Assembly: GCA_050084985.1 (NCBI GenBank)
Contig: JBITNC010000001.1
Location: forward strand, 68,820,001 to 68,884,000
DNA from: Nageia nagi
Lineage: Eukaryota; Pinophyta
Direction of reading: 5' to 3'
DNA: 64,000 bases
The notes beneath the pieces were generated by a model, which worked only from the letters and a program-made list of their open reading frames with translations, was not told the origin of the DNA and made no database searches. Positions 1-10,153 of the stretch are shown one piece after another (the first letter of the stretch is position 1; the number at the start of each line of letters is the position of its first letter). The position numbers and the translations under genes are program-made.

Positions 1-1201
1 GCTATCCACCATATCTTTCTAAAACACTTGCTATAGAAGATAATTGTTCAACCTTGCATACCATGCCCTAGGGGTTTCTTTTAATCCATATAGATCTTTC
101 ATTAATATACAAACCATGTTGGGACATTCTCCTAAGTAAAATTCATTTGGTTTCTCAATGTATACCTATTCCTCAAGCTTGCCATTAAGAAAAGCTAACT
201 TCACATCCATTTGATAGACCTTGAAATTCTTATAGATTGCTAATGCAAGAAAGATTATAATGGCTTCTAATCTAGCTATAGGTGCAAATGTTTCATCAAA
301 ATCAATACATTAAACCTAAGTATATCCTTTGTATACCAATCATATTTTATTCCTCACAATCTATCCATTATCATTTAAATTATTCCAAAAGACCCACTTG
401 GTTCCAATTACATTCTTGTTTGCTAGTATTGGAACTAGTTACCAAGTTTTATTCTTTTTAATTTAACTTAACTCTTCTTCCATTTTCTTTACCCACTATT
501 CATCTTTTCTAGCTTCCATAATGTTCTTGGTTTAAATCTTATATGATAATTAATAATTGATATATTCATGTGTTTGGGAAAATATTCTTCTTGTTTGTAC
601 ACCAACATTAGGATCTCTAATAATTTGCTCCTTGGGATGATTTGATTGCACATACTTGGTAGGAGTATTTGGTGTAGATGTATATTTTTCTTCCTCTTCT
701 AGTTTTCTTAGTTATCTTCTTCAATTATGTCATCAAAGGTTTATAGTTTTCTTTCTTGCTAATCGATATTCTATCCCTCATCAACCTTAACATAAACACT
801 TTCACCAATCTTCCTTAGCCTCTTATTATAACATTGATAAGCTTTGTTCTTAGAAGAATTGTTAAGAAAAATACCTTCATCTTCTCTATCTTAAAACTTA
901 CCAAGGCTTTTTTAGTCCTTATGATATAACATTTTATATGAAAGATCTTGAAATGCTTAACTATAGCTTTTCTTCCAAACCATAGCTCATATGATATCTT
1001 GCTTTCATTTTATCTGAACATGCATCTATTTTGAATGTATATTGCTATATGGAATGCCTCTTTCCAAAAATGATTAGCAAATTTTCTCTCAGTCAACATG
1101 GTCCTTGCATCTCTTGCATAGTCCTATTATTTCTTTCCACAACACTATTTTGTTGTAGTTTTCTAATAGTTGAGAATTATCTCCTTATGCCATATTTCTC
1201 A
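1..1201 (-). pseudogene. copia-A pol, downstream half: end of integrase and start of reverse transcriptase
   Basis: Read on the minus strand from 1,201 towards 1, this continues the integrase that is cut off at 13,514. The first codons give EKYGIRR, then QQNSVVER (the integrase E region) and the core end near 1,020. A linker follows, and then copia RT. At about 180-330 the reverse strand encodes [13 protein letters not shown]-like and [13 protein letters not shown]-like motifs, which are the hallmark start of Ty1/copia RT. Around 60-120 it encodes a DLYGLK-like motif. Stops and frame changes show it is a pseudogene. The YVDD box, RNase H and 3' LTR must lie beyond the left edge of the window. 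The right edge is the exact insertion point of copia-B (TSD TCTCA at 1,197-1,201). Confidence 0.85.
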
Positions 1202-1262
1202 TGTTGTAATGTATAATGCATTATTGTAAAAGTTTTATAATAATATTCTATGTAAGTTCACT

Positions 1263-1297
1263 AATACTTAAGGGTATCATTTGATACCTTAAGTATT
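1263..1297. other. Long inverted repeat in the LTR U3 region
   Basis: The 35 bases run from AATACTTAAGG to CCTTAAGTATT and pair with each other, with one bulged G and a tiny loop. The same position in the 3' LTR (13,076-13,110) still shows the outline but with several mismatches, so the structure has decayed there. It could be a binding palindrome or an RNA/cruciform hairpin; nothing in the sequence decides between these. Confidence 0.7.
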
Positions 1298-1423
1298 TAA
1301 GTGAATATGATAATATAACTTGTCTTACACTCCATGTCATGAGCATGCCCCTTGGGTAAAAGGATGCGCATGTCATGCTTTTGTACATTGGATAAAAGGG
1401 TGATCCAAAGAGGGATTTTGGCC

Positions 1424-1431
1424 TATAAATA
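1424..1431 (+). promoter_or_regulatory. Putative TATA box of the copia-B 5' LTR
   Basis: TATAAATA lies about 270 bp before the LTR end, in the typical U3 position. The same motif is kept in the 3' LTR at 13,237-13,244. Transcription would start about 30 bp downstream and define the start of R. Confidence 0.6.
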
Positions 1432-1701
1432 GAAGGCTCCCTCTTTGTGATCACACACCAATTTATGGAGTAAATTTATGCTATAGGATAGTGGTTAGGA
1501 GAAAAGAGTAGGAGGATTGTAAGAGTTAATATTTGTTAAGAAGAGAGATCTAGCTAGTGGATGTACTCCTAGTTGGAGGAACCACTTATATGTTGTGTTA
1601 TCTTTGTGAGATTGCTTTGTATGATAGTTAATGTGAATTGAGAGCTTTCATATGATCTTAGTAGTTTAGGATTGTTCATGTTATAGTTCAATTCTCTCAT
1701 T

Positions 1702-1713
1702 TGGTATTAGAGC
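1702..1713 (+). promoter_or_regulatory. Primer-binding site, initiator tRNA-Met type
   Basis: TGGTATTAGAGC directly follows the 5' LTR and differs by one base from TGGTATCAGAGC, the usual complement of the plant initiator tRNA-Met 3' end. It fixes the orientation of copia-B and the LTR boundary. Confidence 0.9.
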
Positions 1714-3974
1714 TTCTTGGTAGCTTTTCTTCACATCCTTAGTGTAGAAGCTCTTCTTCATGAACATTCTTGAAGGTTCTTCATCCACATTGGGGGCATC
1801 TAGCACCCTGCACACCACCAACTGGGTAACTCCCCCATCATATCTATGGCCTATCATGTGGTGTCAAAAGAGATTCTTTTTTTTTTTTCTCATGGCTTGC
1901 ACTGCTTTGTAGCCTCCTTCATCACCTCATGATTGTTTTAGGCTATGCAATGGCCTTTATCTCCTTGTGGTCATTTTTTTTCCCCCCCTTCATAGCTTTC
2001 CCATTGGCCCTCTACCTTTTGTAGCTCCTCCATCATGATCTCCAAACCCTCAACCCTATGACCACCATGACTTGCTATCGCTCATTAGCCCTATGACCTC
2101 CTTACTTGCCTTAGGCCCTTTGCTCACTCTCATAGCCACCGTTGTAAAAAAAAGGGGGGCTAGAAAGGCATGTAGCAAGAATTTATCCCTTTAAATTTTT
2201 TTCACCTCTTTTCTCCTCTCATGCATTATGATTCTTGTCTTTAGAATAAAATACTTTTTGTTGTGTTTGTGATTTAAATTTTTTGATTACTTGCAACATT
2301 GTTTTTTGCCTCCATTAAATGCTTCTGCAAAGAAACACATTATTTTTCTCCTTATTGGTAAAATGAAGGGGTGGTCATCATTATTTTACCTAAAAAGCAT
2401 TTATTTTCCTTTGACTTGGAGTATTTCCTTAAACTACTTGGATTCATAGTAAGAGCATAATAAATACTTACTTGTTTAAAAGGAGAAGATCATTATGAAG
2501 TAGAAAATATTTAAAGCATTTTGTTTTTAATACCGATAATTAAATTATCTAAGCATTTTTTTTAGCTTGACATTAACTTTTTTATATATATTAAAGACAC
2601 TAGGGCAAATTCTTAGCATTTCTACTTTCCTTAATTTTTTTTTCTAAGGTAAAAATACAAATTCTTTCTAAATGCTTTCACTTAAGGGATCATGATTTTA
2701 AGTAAAAAGGAGGAAATTTTTTGAAAGTCTTTACTTAAATATTTAGATCCTTATGCAAACATGATATGTCTATTGCTTGAGTTAATAATGCATGTTTATG
2801 ACTTAAATTTTTTTTTAAAGATAATAATGCATGCTTAGGACTTAAATATTTTAAGTTAATAATGCATGTTTAGGACTTAAATTTTTTAAGTTAATAATGC
2901 ACGCTTAGGACTTAAATTTTTTAAGTTAATAATGCATGTTTAGGACTTAAAATTTTTAAGTTAATAATGCATACTTAGGACTTAAATATTTTAAGTTAAT
3001 AATACATGTTTAGGACTTATATTTTTAAGTTAATGATGCATATGACTTAAAATGGATGCTTCTTACTTATTATTATTTTTTTTGTGCAAAGTTAACTTGT
3101 GCAAACTTATGGACCTATGTAAAGATGTCCTCTAGGGGTTAGTAAACAAAACCCATTAGAATCTTAAGGTTCCATGCTATGGATGGATGATGTTTTATGC
3201 TCTTTACATAAGATTTTGCACTTTGATTTATTTTCTTATGCAAATAAAAATGTAAACATTGATATGAGCAACCCCATAAAATGAACACAATTGCAAGTAC
3301 ATTCCACAACATAACTTATTTGGGGAGCCATGAGGTGAGGATAGGTAGATTGGAGCCTTTAAGTGTGATGATCCAAATGGTGAAAAGTCTATACTTCTAA
3401 ATTTCTCTAAGTCTTTGTTGGTCTAGATAAGACTCCAATAGATAGATAGGCATGTGTGTAGTGATACCACATGTACGTATGTCCATTCAGGATTATCCTA
3501 ATAACCTAGGAGGACAACTTAGAACTTAATCAAGATTAATAATTTGGTTGATCCAATACACATCATAACCTTGGAAAATAGTAGGTACTTCTCCTTGTGA
3601 GAGTATAAAACTAACCAAGGTGAATTGGTTGAGGATTAGTAGTACTTGGGCTTCTCTTGTGTGGGCATTTAAGTGAAGGTCTAATTTTAGATAAAAAAAC
3701 AAGCCTTAACAATATCACTCTACATCTATAGTTCTTGATATGAGAAATGTATTTGGGTACATCGGTTATTTGAGTTGTAAAATATTTGCACTTGTGAATC
3801 AAATCAATAATGTATTTAGTGTTAAATTTAACATATATTATTTACTTGGTTGGAACTTAACATATAATGTTACTAAACCATATGCTTATTATTTTTCATA
3901 TTCTTGTGTAGCAAATAGGAGAATCTTTTTACACAAACACATTCTTGATGGTTCCAGCTTTGGAATTTGAGAAC
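1714..3974 (+). other. Long untranslated leader of copia-B
   Basis: About 2.3 kb separates the primer site from recognisable gag. I see no protein family here. The first part (about 1,870-2,150) is pyrimidine-rich with T and C runs. A 35-bp tandem array occupies about 2,777-3,060. The remainder is AT-rich with no clear ORF. Most copia leaders are far shorter, so this may hold a captured or non-coding segment. Confidence 0.5.
2777..3060 (+). repeat. Tandem repeat, 35-bp unit, about eight copies
   Basis: Units begin TTAAGTTAATAATGCATG and end GGACTTAAATTT. Starts are visible at 2,851, 2,886, 2,921, 2,956, 2,991 and 3,025, a very regular 35-bp spacing. Two more diverged units lie upstream at about 2,777 and 2,813. 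Each unit is flanked by CTTAA/TTAAG, so neighbouring units can pair as hairpins. Thirty-five is not a multiple of three, which argues against a coding repeat. Confidence 0.9.
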
Positions 3975-4870
3975 CATGGATGAGAGCTAAATTATAGGCA
4001 AGGAAGCTTTGAAAAATAGTAAATGAGAACTTTGTACCTCCTATAGATGAGAAGACACTAGAGGCTTACAACATAAAGAATGAGTTAGCAACCTCTATGA
4101 TTTACCATGCAGTTTTAGATGATGTGCTCCTAATGATTTCCTCTTCAACCTTAGCTAAAGAAGCTTAGGATAAGCTTAAGAAAATATACTTTGATTTACA
4201 CTTTTCAAAAAGGTTTACCATTCTCCAAAAGTTTCTTCAATATTGTCAAGGGGAAGATGAAAATATTGCCATCTACTTGAACAAAATCATTGACCTAAGG
4301 ACCCATCTTGTTACTTGTAGGTGCAATTGGATCAATGATGAGTTCATGGTCTTCATTATTATTCAAAACCTTTTTTCAAAGTTTGGAAATTTTTTGATGA
4401 TTATGGAAACAAGGCTTGATGATGAAGAAGAAGTCTTCTCCTTTGAAAACTTTTCTAGGCACCTATTGAAGCATGAAGAAACCTTTAACAATAAGGTTTT
4501 GATTTCTTCTCTTAAAGATAATAACATTGCTCTTGAAGCAACCAAAACTCCTTTTAAGAAGAATTTCAACCATCAAAATAAATCTTATCCTTCTTCCTCT
4601 AAAAGGTTTGATAAAAGAGGTAATGGCCATAATAGTAGCAAGAACAATAGAAATAATAACCATAGTAGTAGGAATAATGGCAACAATAACCACTTCAAGC
4701 AAAGAGATGGAAAAGAAAATGCAAAAAATTCATATACTAAAAAAGAGTTTGATGGTAATTGTAACTATTGTGTCATCCAAGGTCACAAAGAAGTTAATTG
4801 CTATAAAAATAAGAACAAAGGCAATGGAAATGTAAAGAACTTCTATGGAAAGAAGAATATTCATGCTAGT
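3975..4870 (+). pseudogene. copia-B gag (UBN2-type capsid and CCHC nucleocapsid)
   Basis: The N-terminal part is recognisable in shifting frames from about 3,975 (start-like ATGGATGAG at 3,975). An open stretch runs from 4,277 to 4,972. The capsid region has the plant copia pattern with a conserved LRTHLV-like helix. An Asn/Ser/Lys-rich basic linker follows. The nucleocapsid knuckle CNYCVIQGHKEVNC at about 4,757-4,798 keeps all four CCHC ligands. Gag would form the cytoplasmic particle and package the RNA. At least one stop (around 4,168) and a frame change break the N-terminal half. Confidence 0.85.
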
Positions 4871-4972
4871 TTTGCTATGGTGCTCTACTCCATGTATCAT
4901 TTTTTTTTATTTGATTGGATTGTTGAATTTGGTTGCACTAATCACCTATGCTTTGAAAAGGAAAAATTTTAA
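4871..4972 (+). pseudogene. copia-B aspartic protease, start only, active site altered
   Basis: The segment reads WIVEFGCTNHL where copia proteases have W-I-(L/V)-D-S-G-(A/C)-T-N/S-H. The catalytic Asp is replaced by Glu and the following Ser by Phe. A TAA at 4,970 ends the open stretch. The protease would cut the Gag-Pol polyprotein; this copy cannot be active. Confidence 0.75.
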
Positions 4973-5047
4973 AACTTTCACAAATATAGAAAAGATGCAA
5001 TTATGATAGGTGATAACTCTACCCTTTAAGTCCAAGGAATCAAGAGT

Positions 5048-5440
5048 GTGTTGATTCACAAAAAGATTCTTGAAAATGTTCTCTATGTTCCTAAGTTAAG
5101 GATGAACCTTCTCTTTGTGATCCAAGTTTATAGAAAAGGGTACTCTTTTGAGTTTGATTCTCAATTTTGGTGCATTAAGGAAGGACTTGCCACTTTGGTT
5201 AAAGGATCTATGAAAGCTAGCCTCTATATTGTGGATCAAGTTCCATCAAAGATGTGTATTGCTTCTACTGTGTGTTCTAGAGGAAATCTTTGGTACCATT
5301 ATTTAGGGCACCTTAACCATAAGAGTATTCAAATAATGAAAGATCAAGAACTTGTTAAAGGTTTTTTTTTTTCTCTCCTTTGGTTGGTGTATGTGAGAAG
5401 TGCATCCTCAATAATATGCATAGATAAAAGTTTCAAAAAT
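5048..5440 (+). pseudogene. copia-B protease tail and GAG-pre-integrase domain
   Basis: An open frame of 147 codons covers the protease C-terminus (ENVLYVPKLRMNLL is typical) and the pre-integrase zinc region, with NLWYHYLGHLNHKSI supplying its H-x-x-x-H pair. The Cys pair expected next is degraded after a T-run at about 5,361, where the frame appears to slip. Confidence 0.8.
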
Positions 5441-5960
5441 ATAAGGCAACAAGAGCATCTCAACCTCTTCAACTTATGCATTCAGATTTGATGGGTCCAT
5501 TTCAGATTAAGTTGCTTGAAAGAGCATATTACATCTTGACCTTCATTGATGAATTTAGTAGGATGACCTTTGGGTATCTACTTGAGCACAAGGATCAAAT
5601 GTTTGAAAGTTTTAAGGTTTTTAAGGCCTTTGTTAAGAATCAAACTAACCTTAAAATTGAGGTGTTGAGATTAGATAATAGGGGAGAAAACAATCATAAT
5701 GCATTCAATAACTATTGTGCTAAGTATGGAATTAAGAATAAGTTTATGATTCCTTACAGTCTTTAACAAAACAATGTTGTTGAAAGGAAAAATAGAACAA
5801 TTATGGAGATGGCTAAATGCATTGTTGGGTAATCTTTCCAGTTTCTTATAGGGTGAAGCTATGAGTACTACTATTTACACCTTGAATAGGTGTCCCACAA
5901 AATTTGTTCAAATTAAAACTCCTTTTGAGGCATAGTCAAGAAGAAAATATAATATTTCTC
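5440..5960 (+). pseudogene. copia-B integrase core
   Basis: The first catalytic Asp lies in MHSDLMGPF (5,476), the second in VLRLDNRGE (about 5,659), and the Glu in NNVVERKNRT (about 5,773). The D-D-E triad is therefore still visible. A TAA at 5,764 replaces a Gln codon before the Glu, so the frame is closed between the second Asp and the Glu. Confidence 0.88.
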
Positions 5961-6339
5961 ACCTTACAATGTTTGGTTATGAAGCATTCTTCTACATTAT
6001 TTCTAATAAAAAGAAAAAGTTGATAAAAGAGCTAAAAAATGCATCTTTATGGGTTATAATAATTAGCATAGAGGCTACAGGCTCTACTCTCCATATTATA
6101 AGGTAGTGATCATTTCAAGGGATGTAAAGTTCAATAAAATTCTTGATGAATTTGCTTTTAATGAGAATGTTGATGATTTAAAGGAATATTTAATTGTACC
6201 TAGCTAGTTAAATATTTAAGTAGATAAGTCCCTTCATGAGCAAAATTATCTAACACAAAGGGTAACAAGGAGCATGATCTTGAACAAATCCTTATTTACC
6301 AATATTGACAACAAGCATGAGCCCTCAACCTTCAAATAA

Positions 6340-7000
6340 GCTCCTAAGAATGAGTGATAGATGGAAGCCATGAAAGTGGAGTACGAGGTGCTTATGAGAA
6401 GAATATGATTGGTAATAAATGGATCTACATGGTCAAGTTCAATTTAGTTGAAGATATTGAGAAATACAAGGCAACGTTAGTAGCTAAAGGTTTTGCAAAA
6501 ATATGGTGTAGATTATGAAGAAACCTTTGCTCCCATGGCAAAGTTGCCTACTTTTTGAGATTATCCTTGCTCTTTTTATAGCTCAAGGATGGAATTTTTT
6601 CAACTTGATGTTAAGAGTGCATTTCTCAATGGTGAATTAGATGTGAAAATCTTCATGAATCAACCAAAAGGGTTTATCATGGAAGGCAAAGAGTCCTTTG
6701 TGTGTAAGCTAATGAAGTCATTGTATGGACTTAAGCAAGTATCTTGAGCCTCATATAGAAAGATTTCAAAGTACTTTATAGATATTAGATTCTTGAAGTG
6801 TTTTTCTAACTCTAATCTATATGTGTTCAATCAAAGAAAAGATGTGGTATTGATTCTCCTTTATGTGGATGATATTTTGATTACTAGAAAACAATGGTGA
6901 AATCATTCAAGAGTGCATATCCAAACTTAAGGCAATGTTTGAAATAATTGATCTTGGTCTCTTGCACTACTATCTTAAAATGTAAGTGTATCAATACAAA
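6340..7000 (+). pseudogene. copia-B reverse transcriptase
   Basis: Copia RT motifs occur in order: a KATLVAKGF-like segment at about 6,460, [11 protein letters not shown] at 6,604, a SLYGLKQ motif near 6,720 and the catalytic YVDDIL at 6,862. The last retains both active-site Asp residues. A TGA follows the LYGLK motif and there are frame changes near 6,500 and 6,890. It would copy the element RNA into cDNA in the particle. Confidence 0.88.
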
Positions 7001-7004
7001 TATT

Positions 7005-7403
7005 GTACTTACTTCAATCAATCTAAGTATATATCAAACATCTTGTAGAAGTTTGGAATGGAGTGCAGATATGCTACAATCCCAATCTCTCCTAAAATCA
7101 CTGTTTCTCTAAGCTCCAACTCTTAGTTGGTTGATGCTATAATTTTACAAGCAATTAATTGGTAGTCTTTTGTAATTGACTATATCCAAGCTAGATAATT
7201 ATTTTACAGTGAATTTGATGGCACGATTCATATAGAAACCTTATGTTAAACACCTCAATGCTATTAAGTAAATTTTGAGATATGTTGTAAGGACTAAGGA
7301 TCTTGCTCTCAAGTATTCCAGGTTTCCCTCATTTATTCCTTTTGGATTCTTAGATTGTGACTAATGGTAGAAAATCAACCTTTGCATATGTGTTTAGCAT
7401 TGG
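7005..7403 (+). pseudogene. copia-B RNase H, first part, cut by the TR-GAG insertion
   Basis: The RT connection and the first RNase H segment can be read in pieces, ending with NGRKSTFAYVFSIG-like codons just before 7,404. The reading resumes at 11,781 after the nested element, so the two parts join cleanly once the insert and one copy of the ATTGG duplication are removed. Confidence 0.75.
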
Positions 7404-9034
7404 TGTTGATCGAGATTGTGTAATATGTGCGCCTGGAACAATCTTAACCAAAGTAAATCATGAACAGACTGTGGTAGCAGCCTGATCTCCGGAGAAGGCT
7501 GGTTCCTTATCCATTGGGTAGAGAAAAAGTAGCAGGAAAGAGACAAAAGGGTAGGGTGCGAGAAATTCAAGCAAAGGATAGGGTAACAGGAAAGAGATAA
7601 AAAGAGTAGAGTGCGAGGGATTTAAGCAAAAGGATAGGGTAACGAGAGAGAAAGCAAAGGTAGATCACTAGTTCAGCGTGGGCTTTCGCAGTATGCGAAA
7701 CCTTGGCCTGAATCTAGTGTCGCAGCCACAGAACAAGTTCTCACTCTCTGAATAGCCTCCCAGCTTCTACTCTACCATGTAGCAGACACAGTTATACTAG
7801 CAACTCGCAATTATTATTCAGGAAAACAAGCTAAGCTGCCACAATGTAACCAAATTAAGAATAACAATTATGAGTGCTAGACAAGAAAGGTCAAGATGGT
7901 ATCATATTGCCGACCAAAAACTACAGGTCTTCGAGAACAAATGTAAAGGGCAATACTAGGCTTCCGACCCTTCTTTCACTTTATTTTCATATACTTATAC
8001 TGTAGTAACAATAGTTACAAGATTTGCAGAATAGAAACATTTACAAAAATGGCCTCAAGATTCTGGCCTTCTTGAATTGACACCACCTACATACGCCACT
8101 TGGCCATCTGTTACAAAGTTGGGTGGATTGCAGATGATACGGTTCCTTGATGATTGTGCTCAGGCATCTTGCAGACTTCCTCTCTTTCAGGATTTTTTAA
8201 TTCTCTGGCTCAGGCTCTTCAATCTTTCTTTGCGGGCCTATTTTCCTCCGGGACTCAGTTTCATTCACCAATGTTAATCTTGTTTCTTTCCCTGCCGTCA
8301 GCTTCATATCTCCGGAATATTTCGCTTTTCGGAGAGACTTATGCTGATCTCATCGCCTCTGGGGCCGGTTTCATTCACTAATGTTAACTTTGCCTTTTCT
8401 TGTGATGTCATCCTCGGACTTCCGGAACGATTCGCCTTCAGGGCTCCGGATACTGAATTACTCCTTCCTGATGTCATTTCTTCCGGACTCCGATTTTCCT
8501 CAAAACGTTAACTTCGTTTTTTCGCCATGACGTCAGCTTCATATGTCCGGAATGCTCTATTCACTGACTCCGAGCCTTTTAGTTCCTCTTGCTGACCTCT
8601 TCATCTCCGGAACCCGGTTCCATTCAGAATGTGAACGTTGTTTCCCCGTGACGTCATCATTTCATTTCTCTGGAATGCTCTACTCAATGGCTCCGGATAC
8701 TAAACTACTACTTGCTGACGTCATTTCTTCCGGGTCCCGATTTCCTTTGCAAATGTGAGTTTCATCTTTTCTGTGATGTCATCTTCATATCTCTGGAATG
8801 CTTTATTTCTTGGAGAAACTTATGCTGACTTTATCTTTTCCGGAACTTGGTCTTCACCAAAATATAACTATCTTATCCTCCGCACGTCTCCACTTCAGTC
8901 CGAAAAACTTTACTCTGACTCCGGGCTGCTTTATCCGCTCCAGAAAAACTCTCGGGGATCTTAAAATGAATCCGTAGAGGCAGGTAGAGTACACCGGGGC
9001 TTTACTTCAGGGATTTATTATGTAGGAATCTACA
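7404..9034 (-). repeat. LTR of the TR-GAG element (left copy; 3' LTR in element orientation)
   Basis: It starts TGTTGATCGAG and ends GGAATCTACA on the plus strand, and is repeated at 10,154-11,780. In element orientation it runs TGTAGATTCC to CGATCAACA, the same ends as the B LTR family. It holds five tandem U3 units (8,260-8,850) and, on the minus strand, a TATA/AATAAA cluster near 7,980-8,005. Confidence 0.95.
8260..8850 (-). repeat. Five tandem ~110-125 bp units with TGACGTCA-like sites in the LTR
   Basis: Unit starts lie at about 8,260, 8,370, 8,493, 8,618 and 8,740, with the series ending near 8,850. Most units carry two TGACGTCA-like palindromes and several TCCGGA sites. Intact TGACGTCA is seen near 8,528, 8,648 and 8,718. 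Others read TGATGTCA, the product of a CpG transition. TGACGTCA is a known core for plant bZIP factors (TGA/HY5 classes), so this looks like a repeated enhancer in U3. The open minus- and plus-strand stretches across it are by-products of the repeat. Confidence 0.8.
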
Positions 9035-9066
9035 TTATGGCGACCTCTGAGGGAAAATTTTGCCTT
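9035..9066 (-). promoter_or_regulatory. 3' terminal internal sequence next to the 3' LTR (polypurine-tract position)
   Basis: In element orientation GGCAAAATTTTCCC is followed by CAGAGGTCGCCATAA and then the LTR. The same sequence with few changes lies just before the B LTR at 56,068-56,102. The conservation marks it as the plus-strand priming region, although it is not a pure purine run. Confidence 0.55.
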
Positions 9067-9177
9067 TATCAAAGAGGAATTTAGAACCCAGTCTAAAAAA
9101 TAATACCAAAAAATACCAAAGCATTTCACTACTACATAGGGTCCGGAACCACATGGATTCGATTTTTTTTTTTTTTT

Positions 9178-10006
9178 TTACCATCCCGCGCTTGCTGTCT
9201 TGTATTGCTTCAGGTGCTGTCCATTAACTGAAATTGGTAGTTTTCCAACTGCAATAAGACAGGATTCAGCATATACTGCTTGTCCATAGACCTCCGGGAA
9301 AGTATTCACTCCGAAATTTTGGATTTGCAGAGAGAGATCCGGAGGAAAGGCTCTCAGGTAATACATTAAGGCTTGAAATTGCTGAGGCCTGACTGGCATG
9401 GGTACTCTTGTCCAAGTTTTTTGGAATCTAATGTTGAAGTCCGAGATATTTTCTTGTTCATATCTTTTGATTGAAGTGAACTGTGTTAACAAAGAAAAGG
9501 GATCTCCTAATTCATTAAACTCCAAGATAAAGGGCTCTGCCAGTTGAGCCCAAGTAGTGATGGATCCATTAGGAAGGCCCCTGTACCAATCCAGGACCTT
9601 TCCTTTGAAAGACTGAGCCAGTAATCTCACCATAACATCTTCATGCTGAATATTGTGAATCTTGGCCAAACCGGCTACATCAACACAGTGCTCATAAGCC
9701 ATTTTTTCCGAAGTTGCATCAAACTCCGGAAGGGTTTTGAAAAACATTCGCTGGGATATCATGCAATACCGCCAGGGCTATGGGTACCCCATTGTCCCAT
9801 TCCAGATAAATATTCTGGGCTGGATTAGCCATTCCAGGGAAGGTATTTCTAGTATGAAGATTGGATAATTCTGGCTTGATAAAGGATTTTAGGGAGTCGA
9901 CACTATTCAGAGACTTGGACTTGATCAGGGTCTTTCTCCTAGGAGTATCTAACTTCCTAAACTCCGGTGCTTCTTTTGCTACTCTAGTTTTAGATCTTGT
10001 CCACAT
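9178..10006 (-). CDS. gag of the TR-GAG element, with its tail derived from the end of pol
   Basis: Read from ATG at 10,006, the first frame runs to 9,719 (95 codons, MWTRSKTRVAKEAPEF...). A one-base shift near 9,750 moves the reading into the frame of 9,762-9,178 (194 codons). The second part is a Retrotrans_gag capsid domain: LDWYRGLPNGSITTW, then YEQENISDFNIRFQKTW, then YYLRAFPPDLSLQIQNF. The last 18 codons, ISVNGQHLKQYKTASAGW, are not gag. They match the C-terminal codons of integrase in element B (52,055-52,110), followed in both by an A-tract. Gag would build the particle. The frameshift makes this copy doubtful as a functional protein. Confidence 0.85.
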
Positions 10007-10124
10007 AAACTCTAGGTGGCAAAAGAAAATGAAAGGTTCAAAAGCACATATGATATTTACAAATAATCTGCTTTAATACATACCATAGATAGTGCTTCAG
10101 CAGAGTCGCCAATAAGTTTCTCGT

Positions 10125-10142
10125 GTCCCACCGGGCGTGCCA
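10125..10142 (-). promoter_or_regulatory. Candidate primer-binding site of the TR-GAG element
   Basis: In element orientation TGGCACGCCCGGTGGGAC lies 11 bp inside the 5' LTR. It begins TGG, as a site complementary to a tRNA CCA end must, and is GC-rich against an AT-rich background. I cannot name the tRNA from memory with confidence. Confidence 0.6.
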
Positions 10143-10153
10143 AAAAGAAATAC

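Larger units (their letters stand above)
1202..1699 (+). repeat. 5' LTR of copia-B (498 bp)
   Basis: It starts TGTTGTAATG, ends ATTCTCTCA and is repeated with scattered differences at 13,015-13,513. It contains a near-perfect inverted repeat close to its start and a TATA box at 1,424. The 3' end sits two bases before the tRNA primer site. The two LTRs differ by small indels and by substitutions visible throughout, so the insertion is not recent. Confidence 0.93.

Noticed and set aside
2777-3060. CRISPR-like array
   Set aside because: The 35-bp units are contiguous without spacers, and the context is a plant retrotransposon.
8543-8964. Open stretches in the left TR-GAG LTR that reappear almost unchanged at 11,289-11,710
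   Set aside because: They are identical because the LTRs are identical; they lie in the U3 repeat on the strand opposite to the element's transcription.
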